From CAZLQF01 sp964561545 (GTDB lineage Bacteria; Bacteroidota; Bacteroidia; CAILMK01; CAYYUA01): a DNA stretch of 64,000 nucleotides. The notes beneath the pieces were generated by a model that ran no database searches, was not told the DNA's origin, and saw only the letters and a program-made list of their open reading frames with translations. Positions 19,802 through 28,423 of the stretch are shown here, one piece after another. Location of the stretch: contig CAZLQF010000013.1 of NCBI GenBank assembly GCA_964561545.1, positions 1-64,000 of the forward strand, given 5' to 3'. The stretch's first letter is position 1. Each line of letters starts with the position of its first letter. A program made the position numbers and the translations under genes.

Positions 19802-19901
19802 NNNNNNNNNNNNNNNNNNNNNNNNNNNNNNNNNNNNNNNNNNNNNNNNNNNNNNNNNNNNNNNNNNNNNNNNNNNNNNNNNNNNNNNNNNNNNNNNNNN
19901 N
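19802..19901. other. Assembly gap of 100 N
   Basis: A block of exactly 100 N, a conventional filler for unknown length. The 55 bases before it plus 100 N is not a multiple of three, so the reading frame appears broken across it although both flanks encode the same protein. Confidence 0.98.
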
Positions 19902-20837
19902 CCGCATCCATCCCTTACTTCCAGGATTTTGAAGATGGATCCCTTGATGATTGGACCTCTAATAACGTGATGAGCAATAAAAACTGGGTTCATACAAGCT
20001 TCGGAGGTGATTTCTTTGCTGAAATGAGCGGCTTTCAGGCTGATACCAATAGCAATGATTGGCTCATATCTCCTGAATTTGACTTTACCGGAAATTCCAA
20101 TTTGGTCCTAAGTTTTTACTCAGCTAAAAACTTCTCCGGTGGATCTCTTGATATCAAAATTTCAACCAATTATGACGGTACTTCAGATCCCACTAATTCT
20201 CAGTTCAGTTGGAATAATTTAACCAGCCAAGCAGCTTTATCGCAAGGCAATTTTAATGATACTTTCTCTGGTGAAATCGATGTATCTGGTTACAACGATA
20301 CCTCGGTTTATATCGCTTTCCATTACACAGCTACCCCGGATTCTGCAGCTACCTGGCAAATAGATGATATCGAACTAAAAGAACAATCTCAGCAACCAGA
20401 TTCCATTATCATCAATGAAATCCTGGCCGATAACCAATCCATTAACACCGATCAAAATGGCGAAAATGACCCCTGGGTGGAACTTTACAACCCCAATCCT
20501 TATCAAGTCAACTTACAAGATTACAGCCTAAGCGATGATGCTGCCATGCCTTCTAAATACACAATGCCTGATACAACCATTCAAGGAAATGGCTACTTGC
20601 TTCTTTGGGCTGATGGTGACAATAACCAATCAGGCCTGCATGCCAATTTCTCCCTAAATGCAAGTGGCGGAAATCTTCATATCTACGACAGCCTCCAAAA
20701 CTTAATGGATTCTGTATCTTACAACATGCAAAATCCAGATACTTCTTTGGCCAGAATACCTGACGGAACGGGTGCCTTTAAGATGGCACAGCCCACACCA
20801 TCTGCTGAAAACACTGAATTACCAGAACCTCAACCTT
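19902..20837 (+). repeat. 936-base tandem unit, copy 2
   Basis: It begins exactly at the right edge of the gap with CCGCATCCATCC and ends where the diverged unit starts at 20838. Same length as copy 1 and no difference seen by eye at DNA or protein level. Confidence 0.9.
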
Positions 20838-22021
20838 CCGCATCCATCCCTTACTTCCAGGATTTTGAAAATGGGTCTTTAGAAGATTGGAACAGTTACA
20901 ACGTTCAAAGCAATGAGAATTGGCGTTACGATAGTTTTGAAGGCGACCATTTTGCAGAAGTCAATGGTTTCCAGGCTGACGCCAATAGCAATGATTGGCT
21001 CATATCTCCTGAATTTGATTTCACTGGTTTTGACAATTTAGCTTTCAGCTTCTATTCAGCTAAGAATTTTAGTGGCGGTGATTTTAAAATCAAGGTATCT
21101 ACCAACTATGACGGTATTTCGGATCCAACCAATGCCAAATTTGATTGGACTGACATCACAGCTCAAGCTGAACTATCAGACAGTAATTACATCGACACCT
21201 ACTCCGGCTTGATAGATGTTTCCAATATCAATAGCAATGCTGTTTATTTTGCCTTCCATTATACATCAACGCCCAACCAAGCCACCCTATGGCAAATAGA
21301 TGATATAGAAATTCAGGAAGTTGAAGCGCCTGACACGGTTAAGCTAAATGAGTTGTTGGTCAACAACCAAGCAACCAATACTGATCAGGATGATGAAAAT
21401 GATCCCTGGATCGAACTCTACAATCCCAATTCCGACACCGTTAACTTGGCTGGATACAGTTTGAGTGATAACCCGAATATGAACAACCAATATTCCTTGC
21501 CTAACACGACCATTCAACCCAACGATTACAGGATTGTTTGGGCCGATAATGATACCCTGCAAGCCGGATTGCATGCTCCATTTAGCCTGGATAAAAATGG
21601 CGGGAAGCTTTTCTTCTATGGTCCCCAAAGCCGTTTGATAGATTCAGTCACTTACGGACCTCAAAAAGCAGATACCAGTTTTGCCAGACTTCCAAATGGA
21701 AGTGGTTCCTTTGAAATGGCCAAACCTACGCCAGCTGCAAAGAACGATTCGTTCACAACATCCATCAATGAAATTTCTAAAAGAAGCAGCTTCGACATGT
21801 ATCCCAATCCAACGGAGGATGTATTGAACATAACCTCAGACAACTCGGATAACAAGAAAATCGAATTGTTCAATACACAAGGACAAATAATGTTTAGAGA
21901 AAGGTTTAATGGAACCAAATTGCAATTAAATACGTCTGTTTATGAAAGCGGATTGTATTTTATAAAGTTACAAAACGTAGAGAAAGGCGAAATTGTGAAC
22001 AAAAAGCTAATAATTCGGTAA
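19902..22021 (+). CDS. Secreted multi-domain repeat protein, 3' part with T9SS sorting domain
   Basis: This is the continuation of the gene started at 17295, in the frame ASIPYFQDFEDGS from 19904. It holds one full identical unit (19902-20837), then a diverged unit (from 20838, SIPYFQDFENGSLEDWN) with its own jellyroll and lamin-tail domain. The last about 85 residues are a T9SS type A sorting domain (SFDMYPNPTEDVLNI, ESGLYFIKLQNV, KKLIIR at the end). That domain directs export across the outer membrane and is normally cleaved on secretion. The domain series is collagen-free and Asn/Asp/Ser-rich, typical of extracellular proteins. A terminator follows 30 bases after the stop. The total size of the mature protein is unknown because the unit count is unresolved. 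Confidence 0.9.
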
Positions 22022-22050
22022 AGGTACACACATACTAAACAACCGGATTT

Positions 22051-22077
22051 AAAGCCCCGCCAATGGCGGGGCTTTTT
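22051..22077 (+). terminator. Rho-independent terminator
   Basis: AAAGCCCCGCC, loop AAT, GGCGGGGCTTTTTT: a perfect GC-rich stem with a T tract, ending the repeat-protein gene. Confidence 0.93.
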
Positions 22078-22177
22078 TATTGGTGCCCTGCATGGCCACA
22101 GAATTTTTTACATTTAAGCCATGAAACGCCTAAGGATCCTTTTTTATTTGGCAATCGTATCCTTATAAATCATGAAA

Positions 22178-22945
22178 TCAGCCCTCTTCATCAACCATGA
22201 CCACTTCATCATCCCTTAGTATGGGCATGCCCTTAAACTTCATCAGCAAGCGCCCGGTGGCCAAAACATCTTTTTGACAGTATTCTACAATCCGATCCAC
22301 ATCCCCTTCTTCATAAAATACCCGGTGTACATCCGATCCTTTGATATCTTCTTTAGGCGTGGGAATGTTAAAAATGGTGGTCAACAATTTTAGAGAAGTA
22401 AAATGCTTGTAATCACCAAATTTCCACAGCTGCATAGTATCCAATAAGTGCTTGGTTTCCCAAGGTTTTTTTCCGGCTATATCAAGCATATCCGGGATTT
22501 TAAATCCATGAATCAAGATCCTGCGAGCTAAATAAGGGAAATCAAACTCCTGCCCGTTATGGGCACATAAGTAATGTTGATTGGGCTTAAAATGATTATC
22601 GAGCAGTTCAATAAAATTGATAAGGATTTTGCGTTCGTCTTCCCCCGAAAAGGATTTGATCCGAAATTGATACTGATGATCATCCCCACTGATGGGTTGG
22701 TCTATTTTATTAAAAATGCCGAATGAAATGCAAACGATGCGACCAAATTCTGCATAAATACCAGCTCTCGAAAATAAATCCTCAGGCGTTTTTGATTCGT
22801 CAGGTCTATTGATCCTTGCTGCCTTTTCATCCCACAAAGGTTGGAGGTCTTCCGGTAAGCTTTCATAATCCTCAACCATTGGAACGGTCTCAAGATCTAA
22901 CACAAGTACTTTATCAAGCTGAACATGGTTTAGCATAATGGACAT
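22178..22945 (-). CDS. Predicted 3'-5' exonuclease (PolB-like exonuclease, PF10108 type)
   Basis: The 255-residue protein resembles the stand-alone DEDD exonuclease family related to the proofreading domain of family B polymerases. The acidic motifs are visible: Asp and Glu in LVLDLETVP (ExoI), Asn/Asp in CAHNGQEFDFPYLARR (ExoII), and Asp in VEYCQKDVLATGRLL (ExoIII, Tyr-x3-Asp). It should hydrolyse single-stranded nucleic acid in the cytoplasm. An internal Met three codons downstream (MLNHVQ) may be the true start. It is a single gene, convergent with the repeat-protein gene. Confidence 0.87.
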   Translation of the reverse strand: MSIMLNHVQLDKVLVLDLETVPMVEDYESLPEDLQPLWDEKAARINRPDESKTPEDLFSRAGIYAEFGRIVCISFGIFNKIDQPISGDDHQYQFRIKSFSGEDERKILINFIELLDNHFKPNQHYLCAHNGQEFDFPYLARRILIHGFKIPDMLDIAGKKPWETKHLLDTMQLWKFGDYKHFTSLKLLTTIFNIPTPKEDIKGSDVHRVFYEEGDVDRIVEYCQKDVLATGRLLMKFKGMPILRDDEVVMVDEEG

Positions 22946-23022
22946 TACGAATTTTGGGATGCCATATCAAACTTGTTACGTAGTTAAATTTAGGAAATAA
23001 AAATTAATGAGAAAGCAACAAT

Positions 23023-23075
23023 AAAAAATGAGCCACTTCCTCATAGTAATTTTATACCTACCAGAAAGTGGCTCA
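23023..23075 (-). terminator. Rho-independent terminator
   Basis: Arms TGAGCCACTT (23029-23038) and AAGTGGCTCA (23066-23075); on the minus strand the hairpin runs into TTTTTT. It ends the outer-membrane protein/lipoprotein pair at 23085-25529. Confidence 0.82.
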
Positions 23076-23084
23076 ATTGTTTTT

Positions 23085-24437
23085 TTAGAAAGCCAATGAT
23101 AAATTTACGGAAAGATCTGCACCTGTGCCACCACCAAATAGCGGTAATATGTTATTGGTACCGATTCCAAATCTGACCGGGCCTCCTTTAACTGAAACAT
23201 AGGGCCCGAACATAAAATTGTTGTAAGCACCATATCCCAAAGACGCCCCTGCATGAAAAATTTTATTCAAGTTATAATCATAACCCAGAGAAAAGAAAGG
23301 TCTGGATGAAGCATCCAGGTGATTGTTAAAGCCTTGTACATACAGGAAATGTATGTTGTGCTTAAAGAAAGTTTCATCATTGTAATCGTCCTCCTGTAAC
23401 CGGTAAGTACCTTGCAGCACCAATTTGGTACCCAAGGGCATAGAATAGTCATCATCGCTGATTGTAGGGTCTAAAAATGTTTCAATCGAATCGATATTAA
23501 CATCCACTGATTGGTCTTCAACTACATTGATCGGATCTACTTCTACACCTTCATACCTAAAGGTAGCACTATTAGAATAACTTTCAACGTTACCGGAATA
23601 AGTAATAGAACCAATATCAATGACAGAAAGAGACGCTTCCATATGCTCTTTGTAATGGGTAGTAATGCCTAAATCCACTCCAAAACCGCTGCCAACTCCA
23701 GAGAACAGTTCAATATCGTTTAAACCAGCTAGAGCTGTATGATAGTTATAATCATTTTCAAATTCTATGTATTTGCCATCTTGTTCGGTTTCCATGAAAA
23801 TATTGCCCTTTTCCGTATAGACAGAAAGATCAGATTGAATGACGCTTAGCCTGATCCCCGGACGAATGGACACATCATCAACACTTTCCAACTCAATGGG
23901 CATGGTGTAGCCCAAATAATATTCCTGATTAAGCGCAACATTGCCCTCAACTGGGCCTAAGTTGATGCGTTGACCCCTGAATTGCTTATTGCCTTCCCAT
24001 AATACCTCCATTACATTGTTACTAAATTCAAAATTGGCATTTGCGGTTGCCCTTGCCCCTATTGAAAAAGTGAAAAATTCTTCGTCATCTTTTGGAATTT
24101 TAACTGCTGCGCTCAAGGGAGCCTGAACATAAGCACCTGCGCCTAAGAGGTTGTCACCTTCAAGTTTATCGATGATGTCATCCACTGTTTCGGGCTCTAC
24201 AGGATCTGATGATAAAGCCTTTTCAACAAGGTCATAGTTGAAAGAAGTATTCCCAAACCAACCATAAGCGCCAAGGAGCTTAATTTCAAATTCATCAATG
24301 TTTTTACCCAAATGGCTTGGTTGATACATAGAGGACTGGGTAGAAAAATGCCCTCCGAAATGAGCCAAATTATTGTATTGAGCATTGGCAAAATGATGAG
24401 CGAATAGAAGAATTAGCGTTAAAGCAATATACCGCAT
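23085..24437 (-). CDS. Outer-membrane beta-barrel protein (DUF5723-like)
   Basis: The 450-residue protein starts with a signal peptide (about 1-19, ending HFANAQ). Alternating hydrophobic strands, many Gly/Tyr/Asn turns and a C-terminus ending in Phe (DLSVNLSLAF) indicate an outer-membrane barrel. The order of segments is like DUF5723 proteins of Bacteroidota, but I assign that family only tentatively. It lies 12 bases downstream of the lipoprotein gene at 24450, so the two form an operon ended by the terminator at 23023. Function unknown. Confidence 0.82.
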   Translation of the reverse strand: MRYIALTLILLFAHHFANAQYNNLAHFGGHFSTQSSMYQPSHLGKNIDEFEIKLLGAYGWFGNTSFNYDLVEKALSSDPVEPETVDDIIDKLEGDNLLGAGAYVQAPLSAAVKIPKDDEEFFTFSIGARATANANFEFSNNVMEVLWEGNKQFRGQRINLGPVEGNVALNQEYYLGYTMPIELESVDDVSIRPGIRLSVIQSDLSVYTEKGNIFMETEQDGKYIEFENDYNYHTALAGLNDIELFSGVGSGFGVDLGITTHYKEHMEASLSVIDIGSITYSGNVESYSNSATFRYEGVEVDPINVVEDQSVDVNIDSIETFLDPTISDDDYSMPLGTKLVLQGTYRLQEDDYNDETFFKHNIHFLYVQGFNNHLDASSRPFFSLGYDYNLNKIFHAGASLGYGAYNNFMFGPYVSVKGGPVRFGIGTNNILPLFGGGTGADLSVNLSLAF

Positions 24438-24449
24438 AAGGCCGTGTTT

Positions 24450-25529
24450 TTAAAGTTCTACTTCGGGTTCTAAATCTCCGGTAAATTTTAATTTAAGAAA
24501 GGCTTCACTTTGTTCGATTTTAAGCCGCTCTTGGTTTTCTCTTAGAGGTTCACCATCAACATCTTCTTCAGCAGTTGACGCTTCAAATTTACCATTAAGT
24601 GCATCAGTTTCTTTTAAAAGATCTCTCTTGCTTTCGCTCAAGGGTATTGTATCTTTTTGATCGCTAATATCACTATTAATAATGGTATATGTATTCAGCT
24701 CCTGCGATTGAACTTCGGTTTTGTTAAGGTTAATCTGCTGGTTTTGAAACAATGTACCTATTTTCTTTCCATTCTCATCAATCAAGTCAAAACTTACATC
24801 AAAGTCAATAGGTAAAGAATTGGTAGCGAATATATTAATTTGGCCTTTAATTTTATTGCCGGTGTCGTATTGAAAATCTATGGTGTCATCGAAATTAAAA
24901 GTTTGCTGGGGCTCCAGACTGACCGTATTAAAAGAAGCAAAAGTAAAATCAAAGTCAAAAAGAAGGGTTGATGCATAAGGGTCCTCATTGAAGTCAACCG
25001 TTTCACCATCAGATCCATTGGTGCCCAAGTTATCCAATAGGAATTCTACATTTGATTTAACAAGTGTTTCACGGATGGTCACATCTATACTTGTTGATTC
25101 AAGGGGATCGATATCGCTTTCAAGGGTTTGCCTCACGATTTCCTTCGAAGGATTGGCTTTATTCCTGAGCACCAAGTCAGTTCCTTGTTTAATATCAATT
25201 GGCCAGGTATTTTTAAATGATAGGGTAAGGTCGATTTTCTTTGCATCTGCCTGCGCAAAATATTTAGTGATTTCAAACTCAAATGCATCGGTTGTTACCG
25301 AATTTGGAATTTCCGGGATGGGTTGGTTATTGGGTAACTGGTTAATATTACCAGCATCTAAATCAGCGGTGAATTTAACATCCGTTAATTCCGGAATATC
25401 ATTGGCTTCCACCTTGGTATTTACCAACGGGCCAAAATACTTGGGAGACCATTTGGGTCCTTCATCCGGTATGTCCGTGCAACTACTGAAAATCCACATC
25501 GTACAGAATAAAAAACATAACTGCTTCAT
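24450..25529 (-). CDS. Putative lipoprotein paired with an outer-membrane protein
   Basis: About 359 residues from the ATG at 25529 (MKQLCFLFCTMWIFSSC), which places a lipobox Cys near residue 17; the frame is open to 25601 but the added 24 residues would bury the signal peptide. The mature protein is rich in Asp, Asn and Thr and lacks Cys, with immunoglobulin- or jellyroll-like strand patterns (TFASFNTVSLEPQQTF). I recognise no named family. It is upstream of, and co-transcribed with, the barrel protein at 23085, suggesting a joint outer-membrane role. Confidence 0.82.
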   Translation of the reverse strand: MKQLCFLFCTMWIFSSCTDIPDEGPKWSPKYFGPLVNTKVEANDIPELTDVKFTADLDAGNINQLPNNQPIPEIPNSVTTDAFEFEITKYFAQADAKKIDLTLSFKNTWPIDIKQGTDLVLRNKANPSKEIVRQTLESDIDPLESTSIDVTIRETLVKSNVEFLLDNLGTNGSDGETVDFNEDPYASTLLFDFDFTFASFNTVSLEPQQTFNFDDTIDFQYDTGNKIKGQINIFATNSLPIDFDVSFDLIDENGKKIGTLFQNQQINLNKTEVQSQELNTYTIINSDISDQKDTIPLSESKRDLLKETDALNGKFEASTAEEDVDGEPLRENQERLKIEQSEAFLKLKFTGDLEPEVEL

Positions 25530-25616
25530 AATGCTTAACTTTTTATCAATTGATGATGCTAAGGTATAAAATTTAATGAAAACCTGAACAACCAAAACCA
25601 TTGTTCAAAATTTCTC

Positions 25617-26660
25617 TTACAAAATGTTTACTTCTGGATAAATTTGAATATTAAAAGCTGATTTTACTTTCCGCTGAACCATCTTGGCAAACGCCCATAT
25701 TTCCGTTCCTTTTGCCCGCCCGTGGTTTACAATCACAAGGGCTTGTCGTTCATGCGTTCCCACATTTCCTTCACGATAACCTTTTAAGCCACATTGTTCA
25801 ATAAGCCACCCAGCCGGGATTTTTGCCTCCCCATTGGGCAAAAAATAAGCGGGCATGTGCGGATGATCCTTTTTCAGATCATCATAAGTGTCCTTACTTA
25901 CAATGGGATTTTTAAAAAAACTACCGGCATTGCCCATTTGATCGGGATAAGGCAATTTACTCCTGCGGATCTCACATACCAAATCGCTTATGGTTTTAAC
26001 ATCCGGATCGTGAATGCCTCTTTTTTCTAATTCTTGCTTCAATGAAGCATAAGCGGTATTGGGCGTTGGGTTTTTAGCAAGCTTGAGCGTAACCGAAACG
26101 ATTATGTAATGATCTTTTAGAGCTTCCTTGAAAACGCTGGTACGATACCCAAAACCACAATCACGGTGTTCAAACACTTCCTGGGCGCCTGAATTTCTGT
26201 TCACCGTTTCCAGCCTTACAAAAACGTCCTTAAGCTCTATCCCATAGGCGCCAATGTTTTGCATGGGTGCTGCGCCTACCTTGCCCGGAATCAAGGAGAG
26301 ATTTTCTATACCACCCCAGCCACGATCAACACAATAAAGGACCAACTGATGCCAATTTTCCCCACTGTAAGCTTTAAGCCAAACATGATCAGCCGTTTCT
26401 TCGATAACTTCCTTACCCTTGATGCCATTTTCCATGACCAAACCATCCTCATTTGAGGTAAAGAGAACATTGCTTCCACCACCCAGCACCAGCCACGGTA
26501 TATCCTGAAATCTTGTATCTTCAATCAAATGTTGTAATTGCTCTATGGTTTTGAAATTACTAAAGTAACGGGCTTGGGCTTCTACCCAAAATGTGTTGTA
26601 AGGTTTCAGCGACACATTTTCATAAACATCGGGCTTTTGCGCCTGATTTGGAATTTTCAT
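25617..26660 (-). CDS. murB: UDP-N-acetylmuramate dehydrogenase
   Basis: The 347-residue protein matches type I MurB. The FAD-binding PCMH domain has VLGGGSNVLF near residue 61 and GGIENLSLIPGKVGAAPMQ (FAD pyrophosphate loop). The catalytic Ser lies in GNAGSFFKNP and the C-terminal Glu in IQIYPEVNIL. It reduces UDP-GlcNAc-enolpyruvate to UDP-MurNAc, the second step of peptidoglycan precursor synthesis. It ends 88 bases before the lipoprotein start and is probably an independent gene. Confidence 0.96.
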   Translation of the reverse strand: MKIPNQAQKPDVYENVSLKPYNTFWVEAQARYFSNFKTIEQLQHLIEDTRFQDIPWLVLGGGSNVLFTSNEDGLVMENGIKGKEVIEETADHVWLKAYSGENWHQLVLYCVDRGWGGIENLSLIPGKVGAAPMQNIGAYGIELKDVFVRLETVNRNSGAQEVFEHRDCGFGYRTSVFKEALKDHYIIVSVTLKLAKNPTPNTAYASLKQELEKRGIHDPDVKTISDLVCEIRRSKLPYPDQMGNAGSFFKNPIVSKDTYDDLKKDHPHMPAYFLPNGEAKIPAGWLIEQCGLKGYREGNVGTHERQALVIVNHGRAKGTEIWAFAKMVQRKVKSAFNIQIYPEVNIL

Positions 26661-26775
26661 ACGACCATCTATGTTTTATCAATTGTAAATTTGTAAATAA
26701 ATTTGTAATTTAGTACAGGTAAAACTTGTATAAAAGAAGAGTTGTTAAATTTGTTTAAAATCAAAATGATAAGTT

Positions 26776-27102
26776 ATGATAAGCGCTTCAGAATTAGCAA
26801 TCGATAAAGTAAAAGAATTTAAGCAAGAGCATGGCTACGATGCTTCTTATTTTGTTCGTGTATCTGTAGAAGGTGGAGGTTGTTCAGGATTGTCTTACAG
26901 GCTCGACTTCGATAATGAAATGAAAGAAGATGATCAGGAATTTAAACAGGGAGACGAAAAGATTGTCGTAGACATGAAAAGTTACCTTTACTTGCATGGT
27001 ACTGAACTCCAATTCAGTGATGGTTTAAACGGTAAAGGATTCAACTTCCATAATCCCAATGCAACGCGCACTTGCGGATGTGGTGAAAGTTTTGCAGTCT
27101 AA
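26776..27102 (+). CDS. A-type iron-sulfur carrier (IscA/SufA/HesB family)
   Basis: The 108-residue protein carries the three family Cys: one in GGGCSGLSYRLDFD (about residue 36) and two in the C-terminal TCGCGESF. It binds Fe-S clusters or iron and hands clusters to target enzymes. It is larger than a minimal IscA only by a few residues. No other isc or suf genes lie nearby, but NifU-like and Mrp proteins with related roles are encoded at 32277-33683. It is divergent from murB and ends in a hairpin at 27119-27212. Confidence 0.94.
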   Translation: MISASELAIDKVKEFKQEHGYDASYFVRVSVEGGGCSGLSYRLDFDNEMKEDDQEFKQGDEKIVVDMKSYLYLHGTELQFSDGLNGKGFNFHNPNATRTCGCGESFAV

Positions 27103-27118
27103 CAACAATCCTTAAAAA

Positions 27119-27212
27119 ACAACATCAAGGCTTGAGGTTTTAAGTGTAATAATTCTTGTGTTAAAAATCGCAGCTTTTTTGCAATTGAAACTTCAAGCCT
27201 TTTTAATGTTGA
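27119..27212. terminator. Long inverted repeat between convergent genes, probable bidirectional terminator
   Basis: CAACATCAAGGCTTGAGGTTT (near 27120-27140) pairs with AAACTTCAAGCC and ATGTTG (27188-27212). A-rich and T-rich flanks and its place between two convergent stop codons suggest termination in both directions. Confidence 0.6.
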
Positions 27213-27213
27213 T

Positions 27214-27849
27214 TTAGCACTTATAAGCCAACATCAACCCGTCCCTTACAGGGAGTAAAAGATTTTCCACCCTTTCATCTTCATTTACTTTGTCATTATA
27301 AGCCATGATCGCCTGTGTATCTTGATCCGGATTGGGCTCAACCACTTTACCACTCCATAACACATTATCAGCTATAATCAAACCACCTGTTCGCACTTTG
27401 TCAAATACCAGATCGTAGTATTTACTGTAATTGACTTTGTCTGCATCTATGAAGACCATGTCAAAACTGTAATCAAGCTTAGGAATGACCTCTAAAGCAT
27501 TGTCGATATACAATGCTACTTGTTCTGCCACTCCAGCTTTATGGAAATAATTGCGGATCATGGGTTCAAGCTCTTCATTGTTATCAATGGTATGCAAAAG
27601 GCCGCCTTCCTGCAATCCTGCTGCAAGGCAAATAGCAGAATACCCGGTATAGGTGCCCACCTCAAGGATCTGATGAGGCTGCATCATCATGCTGAACATC
27701 TTTAGCAACAATCCCTGAAAATGGCCTGAGAGCATTTGCGGTTTGGAAACTTTGACATTGGTTGCGCGGTTCAGCTCAGCCAATTGGCTGGGTTCTGGGC
27801 TGGTATGTTGTTGGATATATGCTTCTAACTCGCCTCCGTAATAATTCAT
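27214..27849 (-). CDS. SAM-dependent O-methyltransferase (caffeoyl-CoA/catechol type)
   Basis: The 211-residue protein is a small class I methyltransferase of the O-MT family. The SAM motif ILEVGTYTGYSAICLA lies near residue 62, followed by HTIDNNEEL and the metal-binding Asp in FDMVFIDADKVNY and IIADNVLWSGKV. Relatives methylate catechol-like substrates with a divalent metal. The substrate here is unknown; the gene stands alone. Confidence 0.93.
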   Translation of the reverse strand: MNYYGGELEAYIQQHTSPEPSQLAELNRATNVKVSKPQMLSGHFQGLLLKMFSMMMQPHQILEVGTYTGYSAICLAAGLQEGGLLHTIDNNEELEPMIRNYFHKAGVAEQVALYIDNALEVIPKLDYSFDMVFIDADKVNYSKYYDLVFDKVRTGGLIIADNVLWSGKVVEPNPDQDTQAIMAYNDKVNEDERVENLLLPVRDGLMLAYKC

Positions 27850-27922
27850 CTTCTTTTTTTGTGGTAATTTAAGACAAATTTAGAAGCTGTTAAAAATGAT
27901 CGCTTGGAAAGAATAAATTCGA

Positions 27923-27956
27923 TTTGTTCAATATTTCAGCATTTTTTATTCCTTTG
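27923..27956 (+). promoter_or_regulatory. Candidate promoter before the TPP riboswitches
   Basis: TTTG at 27923-27926, a 22-base spacer and TTCCTTTG at 27949-27956 (one mismatch to TAnnTTTG). A start a few bases on would begin the transcript right at the P1 stem of the first riboswitch. Confidence 0.45.
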
Positions 27957-27961
27957 CAGTA

Positions 27962-28114
27962 CGCTTTGGGGGTGGGGAATGGATTAAAACTAAAAAAATT
28001 AATTTTTCAGTTTTAAAAGTTTTAACTTGCCAAGGTAATTAAAGCTTTTGATCCATCCTCCTGAGATAACACCCTTAGAACCTGAATCCGTTAGCACGGG
28101 CGCAGGGAAAAGCG
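27962..28114 (+). ncRNA. TPP riboswitch 1 (THI element)
   Basis: The conserved core is present: GGGGGTGG near 27968, then CTGAGATAACACCCTTAGAA (28061-28080), CCTGAATCCG, and the closing GGGCGCAGGGAAA. P1 pairs CGCTTT (27962-27967) with AAAGCG (28109-28114). The P3 region is unusually long, about 70 bases between AATGGAT and ATCCATC. A downstream stem pairs AAAAGCGA (28108-28115) with TCGCTTTT (28133-28140), so it competes with the P1 right arm and is probably part of the expression platform. Confidence 0.88.
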
Positions 28115-28253
28115 AGCTTTTATTGCTGGCTTTCGCTTTTCTTTATAGGGTTATATCTACTCAAAGCTTTAAGTTGGTAGTGTTTAATTAGTAATGGGGC
28201 TTTAAGAACCTAATTCCTACTAACGATCCGCTACCCACTTTTATTAAAACAGG

Positions 28254-28353
28254 GACTTAAAGGGGTGTTGGAGTTTATTGTTTGGCAATAGCTCCTTCTG
28301 AGAATAGACCCTTAGAACCTGAACCCGGTAATGCGGGCGTCAGGAATTAAGTC
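28254..28353 (+). ncRNA. TPP riboswitch 2 (THI element)
   Basis: A compact second copy with the same core: AGGGGTG, TTCTGAGAATAGACCCTTAG, AACCTGAACCCGGTAATGCG, GGCGTCAGGAA. P1 pairs GACTTAA (28254-28260) with TTAAGTC (28347-28353). A second stem pairs GGAATTAA (28343-28350) with TTAATTCC (28383-28390) and is followed by CGCTTTTTG. It overlaps the P1 right arm, so the two are exclusive. It ends 34 bases before the receptor start codon. Confidence 0.9.
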
Positions 28354-28423
28354 AGTAAGTCATTGCATTACGCTGCACTCCTTTAATTCCCGCTTTTTGT
28401 ACCATAAAAAAACTTGAATTAAC

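Noticed and set aside
18811..20837. Possible mobile element or CRISPR-like tandem repeat
   Set aside because: The repeats are coding, in frame, and encode protein domains; there are no spacers or transposase.
28108..28140. Independent terminator hairpin after the first TPP riboswitch
   Set aside because: It overlaps the P1 arm and is better read as the switch part of that element.
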